A DNA stretch of 64,000 bases from positions 1-64,000 of the forward strand of contig CAZBBA010000008.1 of NCBI GenBank assembly GCA_964490015.1. The letters run 5' to 3'. Source of the stretch: Perlabentimonas sp964490015 (GTDB taxonomy: Bacteria; Bacteroidota; Bacteroidia; Bacteroidales; Tenuifilaceae). This document shows positions 8,423-17,587 of this stretch, in pieces. Positions within the stretch are counted from its first letter, which is position 1. Every line of letters begins with the position of its first letter. The translations under genes and the position numbers were made by a program. The notes beneath the pieces are model-generated. The model worked only from the letters and a program-made list of their open reading frames with translations, was not told the DNA's origin and did no database searches.

Positions 8423-10288
8423 TTAATCTTTTCTTTTGTTACCCTCCTTGTATGTGTTGATGATTGAGTTGAGCATCTGCTCAGTTTCAGCGGCCCCTTC
8501 GCCCAGCAGGAATCCAATTTTCTGAACCATCGCTAGGTTTATATCAATGGCCTCGGTAACCCGTTTTATAACCTCCTCCTTTCGTACCTCGGGGGCGTAC
8601 ATGTCGCGAATTACAGCACCCACAATGCTATTCTTTTTGATGGTGAAAACGGAAATGTTCAAAAGAACATCCTTGTAGTGTATGTCGCGATTTTTTATGT
8701 CCTCGTTATTTTGCAGAACATAGGAGAACAGGTTGTAGATATTGTAGGGCATAAGGGTTTTGAGATCGGCACCCACCAGCCCGGGAACAATCTCGTTAAT
8801 CTCGATGGCATCGTCGCCAAGCAAATCGATGAAGCTCTGATTGCTCTGCACAATTTTCAACTTTTTATCCACTATTACCAGTGCCGAAGGCAATTTCTTC
8901 ATCATAGTGGTGATAGTTTCGGATGCATCGCGGGCAGCCTCCTGCTCAACACGGGCTAGTTTCTCCGATTCCTTGAGCGCCTGCTGCGTTTTGGCCAGCT
9001 TATCGTTAGTGGCTCTAAGGGTTTTGATGTACTCATGCCTATTATTGAGCGAAAAGTTTAAGCACATGTCGGTGTGTGCCAGTCCCGACGAAACGGCAAC
9101 GGCAAAATCTCTACAGCTGGCATATCCACACGCCTCGCAACCAGAGTCTTTCCCCATATTCTCTTTACCGATGATTTTTAGAATTTCGTGAACAACCTCT
9201 TCGGCTGGGGGAGCAATTCGTTGATCATCGGGGGCAAAGGTGCAGCCAAAATCTAAGGACGAATGCTTGGCTATACTTGCATCAAATGCCTTCCGATCGA
9301 ATGTTTTGAGGCGTTTATTGGCGTAGTTTACCACCATGGTTCGGCGGATAAATTTTTGTCCTCCCCTCGACATGCCCGGCCCCATAAGGCAACCCTCGCA
9401 GTAGAACAGGTTAAAGTGACGGCGTATGGTTTCGGCATCCGATTTAAACTCATCAACCGCATCAATCATATTATAGCTGCCTTCGGTGGTGATCACATCA
9501 CCGGTTAAAAGGTTCTCGTCCACATCAACTGCCTGCAAAATTCCATTGGCGATGGGAAGTAACGACCCTTTGTAGCCAATAGGGGCATCAAACTCGCTGT
9601 ATTCGAGTTTGCTCTCCTTAATTTCAAACTCATCGAAAAGTTCCCGCAGCTCTGTAAATGTCAACACGGAATCGATACTTCCATTGCCGGTAAATCTTTT
9701 GGCCTCTTCCTTATTCTGGATACAAGGGCCAATATAAACTACTTTAGTGTCATCGCCATACTCCCGGTGAATTACGCTAGCTGTGGCAACCATAGGCGAA
9801 ATAATTGGGGCCAGGTTATTTACCAGCTCGGGATGAAATTTCTCGACATACGAAACTACAACAGGACAAACAGTGGTTAAAAAGTACTTCCCCTTAAAAT
9901 CGTCGAACAGCTTTTTGTACTCGCGGGCAACCAAATCGACGCCAAAAGTAACCTCGCACACATAAGTAAATCCAAGCGATTTAATCATCTGGACAAACTT
10001 ACGGTAGTCGGTAATATCTACAAACTCACCCGAAATGGAGGGTGCCACAATAGCAGCCAGTTTTCCGCCCTGTTGTAGCAGAGCTTTAACCTCCTCCTTC
10101 GACGATCTGTAGGTTATGGCATTTACAGGACAGATATTAAGGCAACTACCACAGCCAATGCAACGGCTTGGCAGAATAACTGCGAAGTTTCTTTCGGCTT
10201 TAACCTCAATGGCCTTAACCGGACAAACTCTAACGCAGGCAAAGCAGTTTATACACTTCGACTCACTTATGTTGAAAAGTTGCGACAT
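8423..10288 (-). CDS. PAS-containing sensory [FeFe]-hydrogenase (group C3 type)
   Basis: This 621-residue protein is derived from [FeFe]-hydrogenase but built as a sensor. Residues 10-60 hold two 4Fe-4S motifs (CINCFACVRVCP, CIGCGSCLNICP). The hydrogenase-like domain follows, with H-cluster positions TTVCPV (C141), GPCIQNK (C189) and YCEGCLMGPG (C297, C300). A further 4Fe-4S linker motif (CEACGYASC, about residue 395), a coiled coil, and a PAS domain (LPSALVIVDKKLKIVQSN) complete it. The TSCCP proton-transfer cysteine and the GGGQP tail of catalytic enzymes are absent, which fits low catalytic activity. The residue equivalent to the L3 Cys499 of CpI is a tyrosine (296), with a cysteine one place later. 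It sits between a small ferredoxin (12-base gap) and a PP2C phosphatase. Confidence 0.88.
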   Translation of the reverse strand: MSQLFNISESKCINCFACVRVCPVKAIEVKAERNFAVILPSRCIGCGSCLNICPVNAITYRSSKEEVKALLQQGGKLAAIVAPSISGEFVDITDYRKFVQMIKSLGFTYVCEVTFGVDLVAREYKKLFDDFKGKYFLTTVCPVVVSYVEKFHPELVNNLAPIISPMVATASVIHREYGDDTKVVYIGPCIQNKEEAKRFTGNGSIDSVLTFTELRELFDEFEIKESKLEYSEFDAPIGYKGSLLPIANGILQAVDVDENLLTGDVITTEGSYNMIDAVDEFKSDAETIRRHFNLFYCEGCLMGPGMSRGGQKFIRRTMVVNYANKRLKTFDRKAFDASIAKHSSLDFGCTFAPDDQRIAPPAEEVVHEILKIIGKENMGKDSGCEACGYASCRDFAVAVSSGLAHTDMCLNFSLNNRHEYIKTLRATNDKLAKTQQALKESEKLARVEQEAARDASETITTMMKKLPSALVIVDKKLKIVQSNQSFIDLLGDDAIEINEIVPGLVGADLKTLMPYNIYNLFSYVLQNNEDIKNRDIHYKDVLLNISVFTIKKNSIVGAVIRDMYAPEVRKEEVIKRVTEAIDINLAMVQKIGFLLGEGAAETEQMLNSIINTYKEGNKRKD

Positions 10289-10300
10289 CGTCTGTGGGTG

Positions 10301-10549
10301 TTAAATTTCGAAAGTGTTGTTCAGAATCTCTAGCGCTCGCAGATCATCTACATTGGTGTACATTACTTCATCTACTTTTAGGATTGGGCCATCAGCACAA
10401 TGGCCAAAGCAGTGCCCTCCGTGGAAATTAACCCGATCCTGTAGATTGTTATCCTTGATGTATTGGGTAATGGTTTTTAACAAGCCTTTGTTACCCCTGG
10501 CGAAACACGAACTCCCAAGGCATATTACCACTTCTACTCGCTTACTCAT
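10301..10549 (-). CDS. Thioredoxin-like [2Fe-2S] ferredoxin (NuoE C-terminal type)
   Basis: This 82-residue protein has the four-cysteine pattern of thioredoxin-like 2Fe-2S ferredoxins: VVICLGSSCFARGN near the start and GGHCFGHCADGP in the second half, ending in a hydrophobic strand and helix. It equals the cluster-binding half of NuoE/HydC without the N-terminal helical domain. It is the first gene of the minus-strand operon and probably passes electrons to or from the adjacent sensory hydrogenase. A candidate promoter with a Rex-like box lies directly upstream. Confidence 0.88.
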   Translation of the reverse strand: MSKRVEVVICLGSSCFARGNKGLLKTITQYIKDNNLQDRVNFHGGHCFGHCADGPILKVDEVMYTNVDDLRALEILNNTFEI

Positions 10550-10561
10550 TGCTGCTAATTA

Positions 10562-10588
10562 TCGTTAGTGAATTAACATTCAAAGATA
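10562..10588 (-). promoter_or_regulatory. Candidate promoter -7 element and Rex-like operator for the ferredoxin/sensor operon
   Basis: Read on the minus strand, TATCTTTG (10588-10581) matches the Bacteroidota -7 consensus TAnnTTTG. It is followed directly by ATGTTAATTCACTAACGA (10579-10562). This matches the Rex consensus TTGTTAA-N4-TTAACAA at 11 of its 14 defined positions. The operator would cover the transcription start, a typical repressor position. I found no clear -33 TTTG. Confidence 0.5.
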
Positions 10589-10815
10589 ACTATTAATATA
10601 ATACGATATAAGAACAGGATTCTATTTAAAAACTATCCAATTATTAACCTTGTCGAAAAGAGATCAAGCAGCAAAAGTGTTTAACAGGAATGGGCCTTAG
10701 TTAGAAAAAATTTAAATTACCCAATATTATTGCGGGTTTACACAACAATTGCTAAATTGTAAGCTGTTTTAACCAACACCGTTCTTTTCACTCAACTGAA
10801 TACCAGCATATTGAA

Positions 10816-10833
10816 TTGTTATTTAAAAAACAA
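10816..10833 (+). promoter_or_regulatory. Candidate Rex operator upstream of hydC
   Basis: TTGTTATTTAAAAAACAA is an imperfect dyad with TTGTT and AACAA half-sites. It matches the TTGTTAA-N4-TTAACAA consensus at 11 of its 14 defined positions and lies 42 bases before the hydC start. No convincing -7 box was seen near it, so the promoter itself is unplaced. The rest of the 326-base divergent gap (10550-10875) is AT-rich with no other structure recognised. Confidence 0.45.
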
Positions 10834-10875
10834 ACGCAACAGTGTTAGTCAAACATTCGTGATAAAATACTCTTT

Positions 10876-11337
10876 ATGAACACAAAGTTAAAAGAACTGC
10901 TGGATAAATACAGCTATTCCTCGCAGGATAATCTAATTCCCATTCTACAAGATATTCAGGATGAGTTGGGATATCTCTCCGAGGAGGCCTTGCAAGCGGT
11001 GGGAAAGCATCTTAGTGTTCCCACTAGCCAAATTTATGGATTAGCCACATTCTACAACCAGTTTCGGTTTCAACCAAAGGGTAACTTTCATATTATGGTG
11101 TGCCAAGGGACCTCGTGTCATATAATGGGAACAGATACGCTGATTGGAGCAATCGAAAAGAAGTTGAAAATAAAAGCGGGACAAACCTCACGCGATGGAA
11201 AGTTTAGTCTCGAAGTTGTGAGCTGCATGGGCGCCTGCGCTCAATCGCCAGTGATTTCAATTAATGGCATATTCTATGGTAAACTTGATGTTCAAAGGCT
11301 CGATGAGATAATCGAAAACCTTAGCGAACAGACCTAA
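10876..11337 (+). CDS. hydC: Electron-bifurcating hydrogenase subunit HydC (NuoE-like)
   Basis: This 153-residue NuoE-family subunit has an N-terminal helical bundle (IPILQDIQDELGYLSEEALQAV, YGLATFYNQFRFQP) followed by a thioredoxin-like 2Fe-2S domain. The ligand pairs are VCQGTSC and SCMGACAQSP. In HydABC enzymes this subunit relays electrons near the NADH site in HydB. It is the first gene of a plus-strand operon that continues with hydB after 44 bases and hydA after a further 61. A Rex-like dyad precedes it. The operon arrangement with HydA distinguishes it from a respiratory NuoE. Confidence 0.92.
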   Translation: MNTKLKELLDKYSYSSQDNLIPILQDIQDELGYLSEEALQAVGKHLSVPTSQIYGLATFYNQFRFQPKGNFHIMVCQGTSCHIMGTDTLIGAIEKKLKIKAGQTSRDGKFSLEVVSCMGACAQSPVISINGIFYGKLDVQRLDEIIENLSEQT

Positions 11338-11381
11338 CCAAATACATCCAATAAATTAATCTTTTGTATAAATAACGGCAA

Positions 11382-13325
11382 ATGGAAAAGATTATCTCCG
11401 ATAGCATACAGTTTTGTGTCGATAATATTATCAGCAGTTCACCTAAAGAGGATGCGAAGTATATTAGCGACCGGCTTTCAATTTTACGGCGTAATAACAT
11501 CTCGGTTCCAATTGTTTACGTGGGTATAACTAGCTCATCGGTAGTGGCTGGCGCGCTGGATGTTTTGGTTGCTGTAAATGAGTATATAGCTGATAGGGAT
11601 GCGGATTTGGAGTTAGTTGAAGTTGGCAGCATCGGGTTATGCAGTATTGAACCAATTATGGACATCCAATTACCCGGTAAATGTAGAGTTTCGTTCCAAC
11701 AGGTAACTCCGGACTTGGTTCCTCACATCCTCGATGGAGTGCTTAACAACTTTTTACCCGCCGAGAATCAGCTGGCTCAATATCGTAACCCCATCCATCA
11801 GCCCTGGCCAAATGTTCCTTTCTTCGACGAGATGAGTTTTTTCACCCAACAAAGCCGAATTCTGCTGGCCAACTGCGGAATTATCAACTCAACCTGCATA
11901 ATTGATGCTTTTGCATTTGGTAGATATAAAACTTTTGCTGATGTACTCCGAAACCATACCCACGCCGAAGTTTGTAGTACTATTGAGCAAAGCGAATTAC
12001 GCGGAAGAGGCGGTGGTGGTTACCCAACGGGTAAAAAGTGGAGATCAACCCTTGAAGCAGCCGCTGGTCAGAAGTACCTAATCTGCAACGCCGACGAGAG
12101 CGATCCGGGTGCATTTATGGATAGAATGCTTATTGAGAGTGATCCTCATCTGGTAATTGAGGGAATAGCCATATCGGCTTATGCAATAGGAGCCAGCAAG
12201 GCATACGTTTACACTCGAAACAGGTACAACTTTACCGTAAAAAGGCTCGAACGAGCCATTCAACACGCCTACGATGCAGGGCTCTTGGGATTCAATATTC
12301 TGGATAGTGGTTATAGTCTCGATATTTCTGTAAAAAAAGGGCCAGGAGCCTACGTTTGTGGCGAGGAAACTGCCCTAATTCAAAGTTTGGAGGGTAAACG
12401 AGGAATGCCCACTTTAAAACCACCCTATCCGGCATTACGCGGGCTACACGGAAAACCGACTGTTGTGAATAATATTGAAACTCTAGCGAATGTACCTGTT
12501 ATTGTTGCCAATGGCTCCGATTGGTTTAAATCGATAGGAACAGACAAAACCAAGGGTACAAAACTTTTTTCGGTATCGGGAAAGGTAAATCAAACCTGCC
12601 TTATTGAAGTGCCCATGGGAACTTCAATTGCAAAAGTGGTGGAATTGGCTGGTGGCGTTCAAAGCGGGAGGAGTTTAAAAGCAGTGCATATTGGAGGCCC
12701 TTCAGGTGGGGCAATAACTGCACAGGAACTCAATACTCCCATCGATTTTGAATCGCTTAAACAGATTGGGCTCACCATGGGATCGGGCGGTATCACTGTG
12801 TTCGACGATACGGTTTGTATAGTGGATATGGTAAAATACTTTATGCACTTTGTGCAGCAGGAGAGCTGTGGCAAATGCATTCCCTGCCGCGAGGGTTCTC
12901 AGCGTATGCGAGCAATACTCGAGAATATCACCAAACGACCAACTAACGATGAGCAGCACAATACGCTTGAGCGCTTTAAGGGGGTAATCCAGCTCGAGAG
13001 CATTGCTGAGGTTATGCGTGACACTTCACTCTGCGGCTTGGGTCAAACCGCGCCAAACCCATTGCTGGCTGCGCTTAAGAAGTTCCGCGAAGAATTCGAG
13101 GAGCATATCTTCGACCGAAAATGTCGGGCAAATGTATGCCATAACCTTCGTACGTATTACATCGATATTGAGAAGTGTACAGGGTGTGCTGCCTGTGCCA
13201 AAAAATGCCCAACCATTGCCATTATTGGAACCCCTCGTTCACCCTATTTTGTTGTTGAGGAAAAGTGCATTGGGTGTGGCGTATGCGAGGAAGTTTGTAA
13301 ATTCTCGGCCGTATTCTTCAAGTAG
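11382..13325 (+). CDS. hydB: Electron-bifurcating hydrogenase subunit HydB (NuoF-like)
   Basis: This 647-residue NADH-binding flavoprotein subunit has the FMN/NADH loop SELRGRGGGGYPTGKKW, CNADESDPGAFMDR, GAGAYVCGEETAL-type sequence (here GPGAYVCGEETALI), the 4Fe-4S motif ESCGKCIPCREG, and two C-terminal 4Fe-4S ferredoxin motifs (CTGCAACAKKCP, CIGCGVCEEVC). These are the parts needed to exchange electrons between NADH, ferredoxin and the hydrogenase subunit. The N-terminal thioredoxin-like domain, which normally binds 2Fe-2S, keeps its fold signature (VAGALDVL, GLCSIEP, VTP) but has G48, S53 and S83 where cysteines are expected. Only C87 remains, so this cluster is probably absent. Length is near the family norm, so the change is not a truncation. 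Confidence 0.93.
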   Translation: MEKIISDSIQFCVDNIISSSPKEDAKYISDRLSILRRNNISVPIVYVGITSSSVVAGALDVLVAVNEYIADRDADLELVEVGSIGLCSIEPIMDIQLPGKCRVSFQQVTPDLVPHILDGVLNNFLPAENQLAQYRNPIHQPWPNVPFFDEMSFFTQQSRILLANCGIINSTCIIDAFAFGRYKTFADVLRNHTHAEVCSTIEQSELRGRGGGGYPTGKKWRSTLEAAAGQKYLICNADESDPGAFMDRMLIESDPHLVIEGIAISAYAIGASKAYVYTRNRYNFTVKRLERAIQHAYDAGLLGFNILDSGYSLDISVKKGPGAYVCGEETALIQSLEGKRGMPTLKPPYPALRGLHGKPTVVNNIETLANVPVIVANGSDWFKSIGTDKTKGTKLFSVSGKVNQTCLIEVPMGTSIAKVVELAGGVQSGRSLKAVHIGGPSGGAITAQELNTPIDFESLKQIGLTMGSGGITVFDDTVCIVDMVKYFMHFVQQESCGKCIPCREGSQRMRAILENITKRPTNDEQHNTLERFKGVIQLESIAEVMRDTSLCGLGQTAPNPLLAALKKFREEFEEHIFDRKCRANVCHNLRTYYIDIEKCTGCAACAKKCPTIAIIGTPRSPYFVVEEKCIGCGVCEEVCKFSAVFFK

Positions 13326-13386
13326 AAATTATCCAAGGTATAACCCAGCTGATTTACTCTAAACTTAGCCGAATCGACAGCAGATT

Positions 13387-15108
13387 ATGAATATCGAAAT
13401 AGAAGTTAACAATCGGATAATACAGGCCCGCAGGGGCGATACCATTCTCGATACCTTAAACCGAAACGGCATTAAGGTACCAACTCTTTGTAATCTCAAA
13501 GGGTTGTCGCCCACTGGTGCGTGTCGTATCTGCGTAGTCGAAGTACATGGTATTGACAATCTGGTTACCTCATGCTCGTTTCCTGTTGAAAGCGGGATGA
13601 AGATAAAGACGCACTCGCCTAAGGTGCTCAAAGCCCGAAAAATTCTAGTCGAATTGCTGCTCAGCAGCCACCCCGACGATTGCCTCTACTGCGAGCGAAG
13701 CGGAACCTGCGAACTTCAGGATTTGGCTGTTGAGCTAAACATTCGCGAACGGCGAATTGCAGGCCGTAAATCGAAGCACAAACTCGATCTGTCCAGCCCG
13801 AGCATTATGCGCGATCCAGCCAAATGCATTCTTTGTGGCCGATGTGTTAGGGTTTGTAACGAGGTACAATCGGTTGGGACGTTAGCCCTTCTAAATCGAG
13901 GTCGGAAAACCCTGGTTGGTACAGCCATGAACCGCGACCTAAACTCCTCTAGCTGTATTGCCTGTGGCCAGTGTATCCTTGTTTGCCCTACAGGCGCCCT
14001 TCATGAACATTCCAACATAAACGGCATACAGGATTTGCTGAGCAAAAAGGAGAAAAAGGTGGCCATTCAAATTGGCCCAGCCGTAACGGTATCCCTTGCC
14101 GAAGAGTTTAATCTGAAAGCAGGAAAAGATTTAAACGGAGTTCTTTTTGCCGTGCTAAGAGCAATTGGTTTCGATTATGTTTTTGATACATCATTTGCTG
14201 CTGATCTTAATATTATTGAAACAGCGACTGAGTTGAGAAAACGAATGGAATCTAAATCCAACCTTCCTCTTATCTCGAGTTGTTGTCCTGCCTGGATAAA
14301 ATTTGCGGAGCAGTTCTATCCCGATATCCTCCCCTTAATCTCCACGAGCAAATCGCCCCAGCAAATGATGGGTGTGCTTATTAAAACCCACTTTGCTGCA
14401 TTACAGGGCCTTGCACCAAATCAAATATTCTCTGTTGCGGCTATGCCCTGTGTAGCCAAAAAGTTTGAGGCTCAAAGGCCCGAGATGAACATCCGCGGGC
14501 AATCGGAGGTAGACCTGGTTCTATCGACCCGTGAATTAGCAAAGCTAATCAAGCTGTATGGCATTGATATCAACAGCATTGAGCCCCAACTTCCCGATTC
14601 GCCGTTTTCTGCACGAAGCACATCGGGTAAACTTTATGCCAATTCCGGTGGAACTACCGAAGGAGTTATACGAACTCTTTACAATCAAATCACTGGTAAA
14701 GAGATTGCTGCAACCAAAATTAACGACATTAGAGCAGTTAATGGGACTAAGGAGTACTCCCAAAAGATTGGGAAGGAGAACCTAAAAGTTATTGTGGTTA
14801 ATGGCATATCCGATATCCATAATTTGATGTCGTCTATCGTCAATGGCGAAACTAAAGCCGACTACATTGAGGTTATGGCTTGCCCTGGTGGATGTATAAA
14901 CGGTGGAGGGCAACCCATGTCGGACACAAAGGATGTGAAAGCCCGATCTAAAGCAATTTACGAAATTGATGATACAGAGTCGCTAAAATGTGCACATAAT
15001 AATCCAATGATAAGGGAGTTATACACCAATTTTTTTGAAAGTCCAGGAAGCGAAAAAGCGCAAAAAATGCTTCATGTTTCCTATACCAAAAGGGATGTTC
15101 TGCTTTAG
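13387..15108 (+). CDS. hydA: Catalytic [FeFe]-hydrogenase HydA
   Basis: This 573-residue catalytic hydrogenase would combine electrons from HydBC to make H2, or run in reverse. Domains in order are: a plant-type 2Fe-2S domain (CNLKGLSPTGACRIC, C63); a His/Cys-ligated 4Fe-4S (HPDDCLYCERSGTC); two 4Fe-4S motifs (CILCGRCVRVC, CIACGQCILVC); and the H-cluster domain. H-cluster positions are intact: SSCCPAW (C299 proton-transfer, C300 ligand), MPCVAKK (C354) and MACPGGCINGGGQP (C499, C503). The numbering almost coincides with Clostridium CpI. The context with hydC and hydB puts it in the bifurcating trimeric group (A3 in HydDB terms). Maturation genes hydE, hydF and hydG are not in this window. Confidence 0.96.
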   Translation: MNIEIEVNNRIIQARRGDTILDTLNRNGIKVPTLCNLKGLSPTGACRICVVEVHGIDNLVTSCSFPVESGMKIKTHSPKVLKARKILVELLLSSHPDDCLYCERSGTCELQDLAVELNIRERRIAGRKSKHKLDLSSPSIMRDPAKCILCGRCVRVCNEVQSVGTLALLNRGRKTLVGTAMNRDLNSSSCIACGQCILVCPTGALHEHSNINGIQDLLSKKEKKVAIQIGPAVTVSLAEEFNLKAGKDLNGVLFAVLRAIGFDYVFDTSFAADLNIIETATELRKRMESKSNLPLISSCCPAWIKFAEQFYPDILPLISTSKSPQQMMGVLIKTHFAALQGLAPNQIFSVAAMPCVAKKFEAQRPEMNIRGQSEVDLVLSTRELAKLIKLYGIDINSIEPQLPDSPFSARSTSGKLYANSGGTTEGVIRTLYNQITGKEIAATKINDIRAVNGTKEYSQKIGKENLKVIVVNGISDIHNLMSSIVNGETKADYIEVMACPGGCINGGGQPMSDTKDVKARSKAIYEIDDTESLKCAHNNPMIRELYTNFFESPGSEKAQKMLHVSYTKRDVLL

Positions 15109-15172
15109 ATCTTTAATATAAACAACAAATTTCGTATTTGAGATCTTTCTTAATTCGACCCCAAACACAGCA

Positions 15173-17170
15173 ATGACCTTAAGCAACGACCATAGACCGT
15201 TAGTGTACACCGTAAAGGAACTTTGTCGGATGTGCTATACCTGTGTGAGGGAGTGCCCAGCAAAAGCGATTAGAATTTTCAACGGACAAGCCGAAGTAAT
15301 TGCAGAAAGGTGCATAGGTTGTGGAAATTGTATCAAGGTTTGCAGTCAGGATGCCAAGGTTTTTCTTCAATCGCGCCAAGAAGTTAGGGCCTTACTAGGC
15401 ACCAACCGTAAAGTAGCCGCTATTATTGCGCCCAGTTTTCCGGCTGAGTTCTCCGAGATAAAAAACCATCAGGTTTTTGTTGGAATGATAAGGGCTCTTG
15501 GTTTCGACTACGTTTTTGAGGTGGGATTCGGAGCCGACCTAGTGGCTCAGGAGTACAAAAAACTTTTAGATAACGCCAAGGGTGGTTATATCTCATCCGA
15601 TTGCCCAGCCATAGTAAGTTTTATAAAGTTTTATCACCCAACATTAACCAATAATCTCGCACCTATTGTTTCGCCCATGGTTGCCATGTCGCGGGTGGTT
15701 AAGGCTAAACATGGTGATAACACCAAAGTTGTTTTCATTGGCCCTTGTATTGCCAAAAAGGAGGAGTCGGATGAGATTGATTTTGTTCTGACCTTCAGGG
15801 AACTTCGCACAATGCTCGAAAATGCGGGCATTACACCCAATTTGGTTGATCCTGCTGAATTTGATCCTCCCAATGCGGGGAAAGGGGCCATATTCCCAAT
15901 AAGTCGTGGGTTAACTCAAACTATAAACCTCTGCGACGATATGTTAGAGAGTAACGTAATTGTTTCAGAGGGTCGTAAGGGTTTTCAGGATGCCATTAAA
16001 GAATTTGAGGAAGGCCATCTTAAGAACCATTACTTGGAATTGCTCTGCTGCGAAGGCTGCATTATGGGGCCTGGAATGAGCCCCGACGGTAAACGTTTCG
16101 AGCGGCGCACGTTTATCACCTCTTACGTACAAAGTAAAGTGTCGCCTCAACAGTTTACCCAATGGCAAAGCGACCTGCAGGAATATAGTTCCATCGATCT
16201 TGCCAATAAGTTTTATGCTAACGACAAACGAATGTCATTACCCTCGAATGACGAGATAAACAGAGTACTTGCTTCGATGGGCAAATTCGCGCTGCGCGAT
16301 CATTTAAATTGTGGTGCTTGTGGATACGAATCGTGCATGGAGCACGCAATTGCCATTGTTGAGGGTCTTGCCGAGGTGGAAATGTGCCTGCCCTATACCA
16401 TAGAGGAACTTCACGACACAATAAAAGACCTGGCTGTAACCAACGAAAAATTGGCGCAAGTTCAACAAGCACTTAAGCATTCCGAAAAACTGGCCCACAT
16501 GGGACAGCTATCGGCGGGCATTGCCCACGAGCTGAATAACCCCTTGGGAATTATTCTGATGTATAGTAATATACTGCTCGACGAGATGGATGAGCAAAAT
16601 CCGCTCAAAGGTGATCTCCAGCTTATCTCACTCCAGGCAAGTAGATGCAAAAAAATTGTTGGCGGCCTGCTGAACTTTGCCCGTAAAAACCAGCTAAAAG
16701 CCGAATTAGTTGAACTTAAAAAATTGGTCGACGACAGTATCCTATCAGTTATTATTCCCGACAACATCAGAGCTGAGGTTTATGCTTCCAATCCCACCAT
16801 AAAAGCCAATCTCGATTACGAGATGATGATCCAATTGCTTTCCAATCTCCTTAAGAATGCGGTAGAGGCAATGCCCAATGGTGGAACAATTGTGCTGGAG
16901 ATTAAAGATACCGATAACGATGTATTAATTCAAGTAAAGGATAATGGTATTGGCATACCCGATGAGAATAAGGATAAACTTTTCACACCATTTTTCACCA
17001 CTAAAGGGATAGGGCAGGGGACTGGCCTAGGTTTGGCTACAATATATGGAATTGTTAAGATGCATAGGGGGAAGATTGAGGTAGAATCGAACAACGACTC
17101 CTCAAAAGGATCAACCGGAACAACCTTTACGGTAACTATTCCAAAGGAGATGAACGAAGATTTAAACTAG
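15173..17170 (+). CDS. Sensory [FeFe]-hydrogenase fused to histidine kinase (group C1 type)
   Basis: This 665-residue fusion has two N-terminal 4Fe-4S motifs (CRMCYTCVRECP, CIGCGNCIKVC) and a hydrogenase-like domain with SSDCPA (C144), GPCIAKK (C192) and CCEGCIMGPG (C292, C296). It also has a 4Fe-4S linker motif (CGACGYESC, about 378) and a coiled coil. A HisKA domain follows (GIAHELNNPLG, phospho-acceptor His452), then an HATPase with N, G1 and G2 boxes (LLKNAVEAMPNG, DNGIGIP, GTGLGLA). All four H-cluster cysteine equivalents are present, but the first L1 cysteine and the GGGQP tail are not. The design implies that H2 or redox state alters kinase activity. Two receiver proteins follow 23 and 1 bases downstream and are the likely partners. 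It is 64 bases after hydA and probably co-transcribed. Confidence 0.92.
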   Translation: MTLSNDHRPLVYTVKELCRMCYTCVRECPAKAIRIFNGQAEVIAERCIGCGNCIKVCSQDAKVFLQSRQEVRALLGTNRKVAAIIAPSFPAEFSEIKNHQVFVGMIRALGFDYVFEVGFGADLVAQEYKKLLDNAKGGYISSDCPAIVSFIKFYHPTLTNNLAPIVSPMVAMSRVVKAKHGDNTKVVFIGPCIAKKEESDEIDFVLTFRELRTMLENAGITPNLVDPAEFDPPNAGKGAIFPISRGLTQTINLCDDMLESNVIVSEGRKGFQDAIKEFEEGHLKNHYLELLCCEGCIMGPGMSPDGKRFERRTFITSYVQSKVSPQQFTQWQSDLQEYSSIDLANKFYANDKRMSLPSNDEINRVLASMGKFALRDHLNCGACGYESCMEHAIAIVEGLAEVEMCLPYTIEELHDTIKDLAVTNEKLAQVQQALKHSEKLAHMGQLSAGIAHELNNPLGIILMYSNILLDEMDEQNPLKGDLQLISLQASRCKKIVGGLLNFARKNQLKAELVELKKLVDDSILSVIIPDNIRAEVYASNPTIKANLDYEMMIQLLSNLLKNAVEAMPNGGTIVLEIKDTDNDVLIQVKDNGIGIPDENKDKLFTPFFTTKGIGQGTGLGLATIYGIVKMHRGKIEVESNNDSSKGSTGTTFTVTIPKEMNEDLN

Positions 17171-17193
17171 CTGCACAAATAACGATTTGCGTA

Positions 17194-17586
17194 ATGAAGA
17201 ATCAAAAAACAATTTTTCTGGTAGACGACGATGTTGATTACCTATTTCAAATGAGGCTTCAACTTGAGCGATTTGGGTTTAAGGTAATTCTGGCCGAAAG
17301 CCAGAAGGAAGCCGAAGAGCTTATGAGCATCGTAAAACCCGATTTGGCCATATTCGACCTGATGCTCGAGAACGAGGACAGCGGCTTTGTGCTTTGCTAT
17401 AAGATGAAACGAAAACACCCAAATGTGCCTATTATCCTTGCCACAGCCGTTTCGGCCGAAACAGGGTTTTCCTTTGGCATCAACTCCTCAGAAGAGCGCC
17501 AATGGATTAAAGCCGATCTATATCTCGAAAAGGGCATTCGCCCTGAGCAGCTGCAAAGCGAAATAAACAAACTCCTAAAATTGTAG
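17194..17586 (+). CDS. Stand-alone response regulator receiver protein
   Basis: This 130-residue single-domain receiver has the acidic pocket FLVDDDVDY (D11-D13), phospho-acceptor D55 in LAIFDLML, the conserved T/A switch region (LATAVS) and a lysine near LEKG. It has no output domain. It lies between the hydrogenase-kinase fusion and a receiver-kinase hybrid, so it may be an intermediate in a phosphorelay or a direct protein-binding output. The segment LENEDSGFVLCYKM is typical of a receiver subgroup found beside hydrogenase sensors. Confidence 0.88.
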   Translation: MKNQKTIFLVDDDVDYLFQMRLQLERFGFKVILAESQKEAEELMSIVKPDLAIFDLMLENEDSGFVLCYKMKRKHPNVPIILATAVSAETGFSFGINSSEERQWIKADLYLEKGIRPEQLQSEINKLLKL

Positions 17587-17587
17587 C

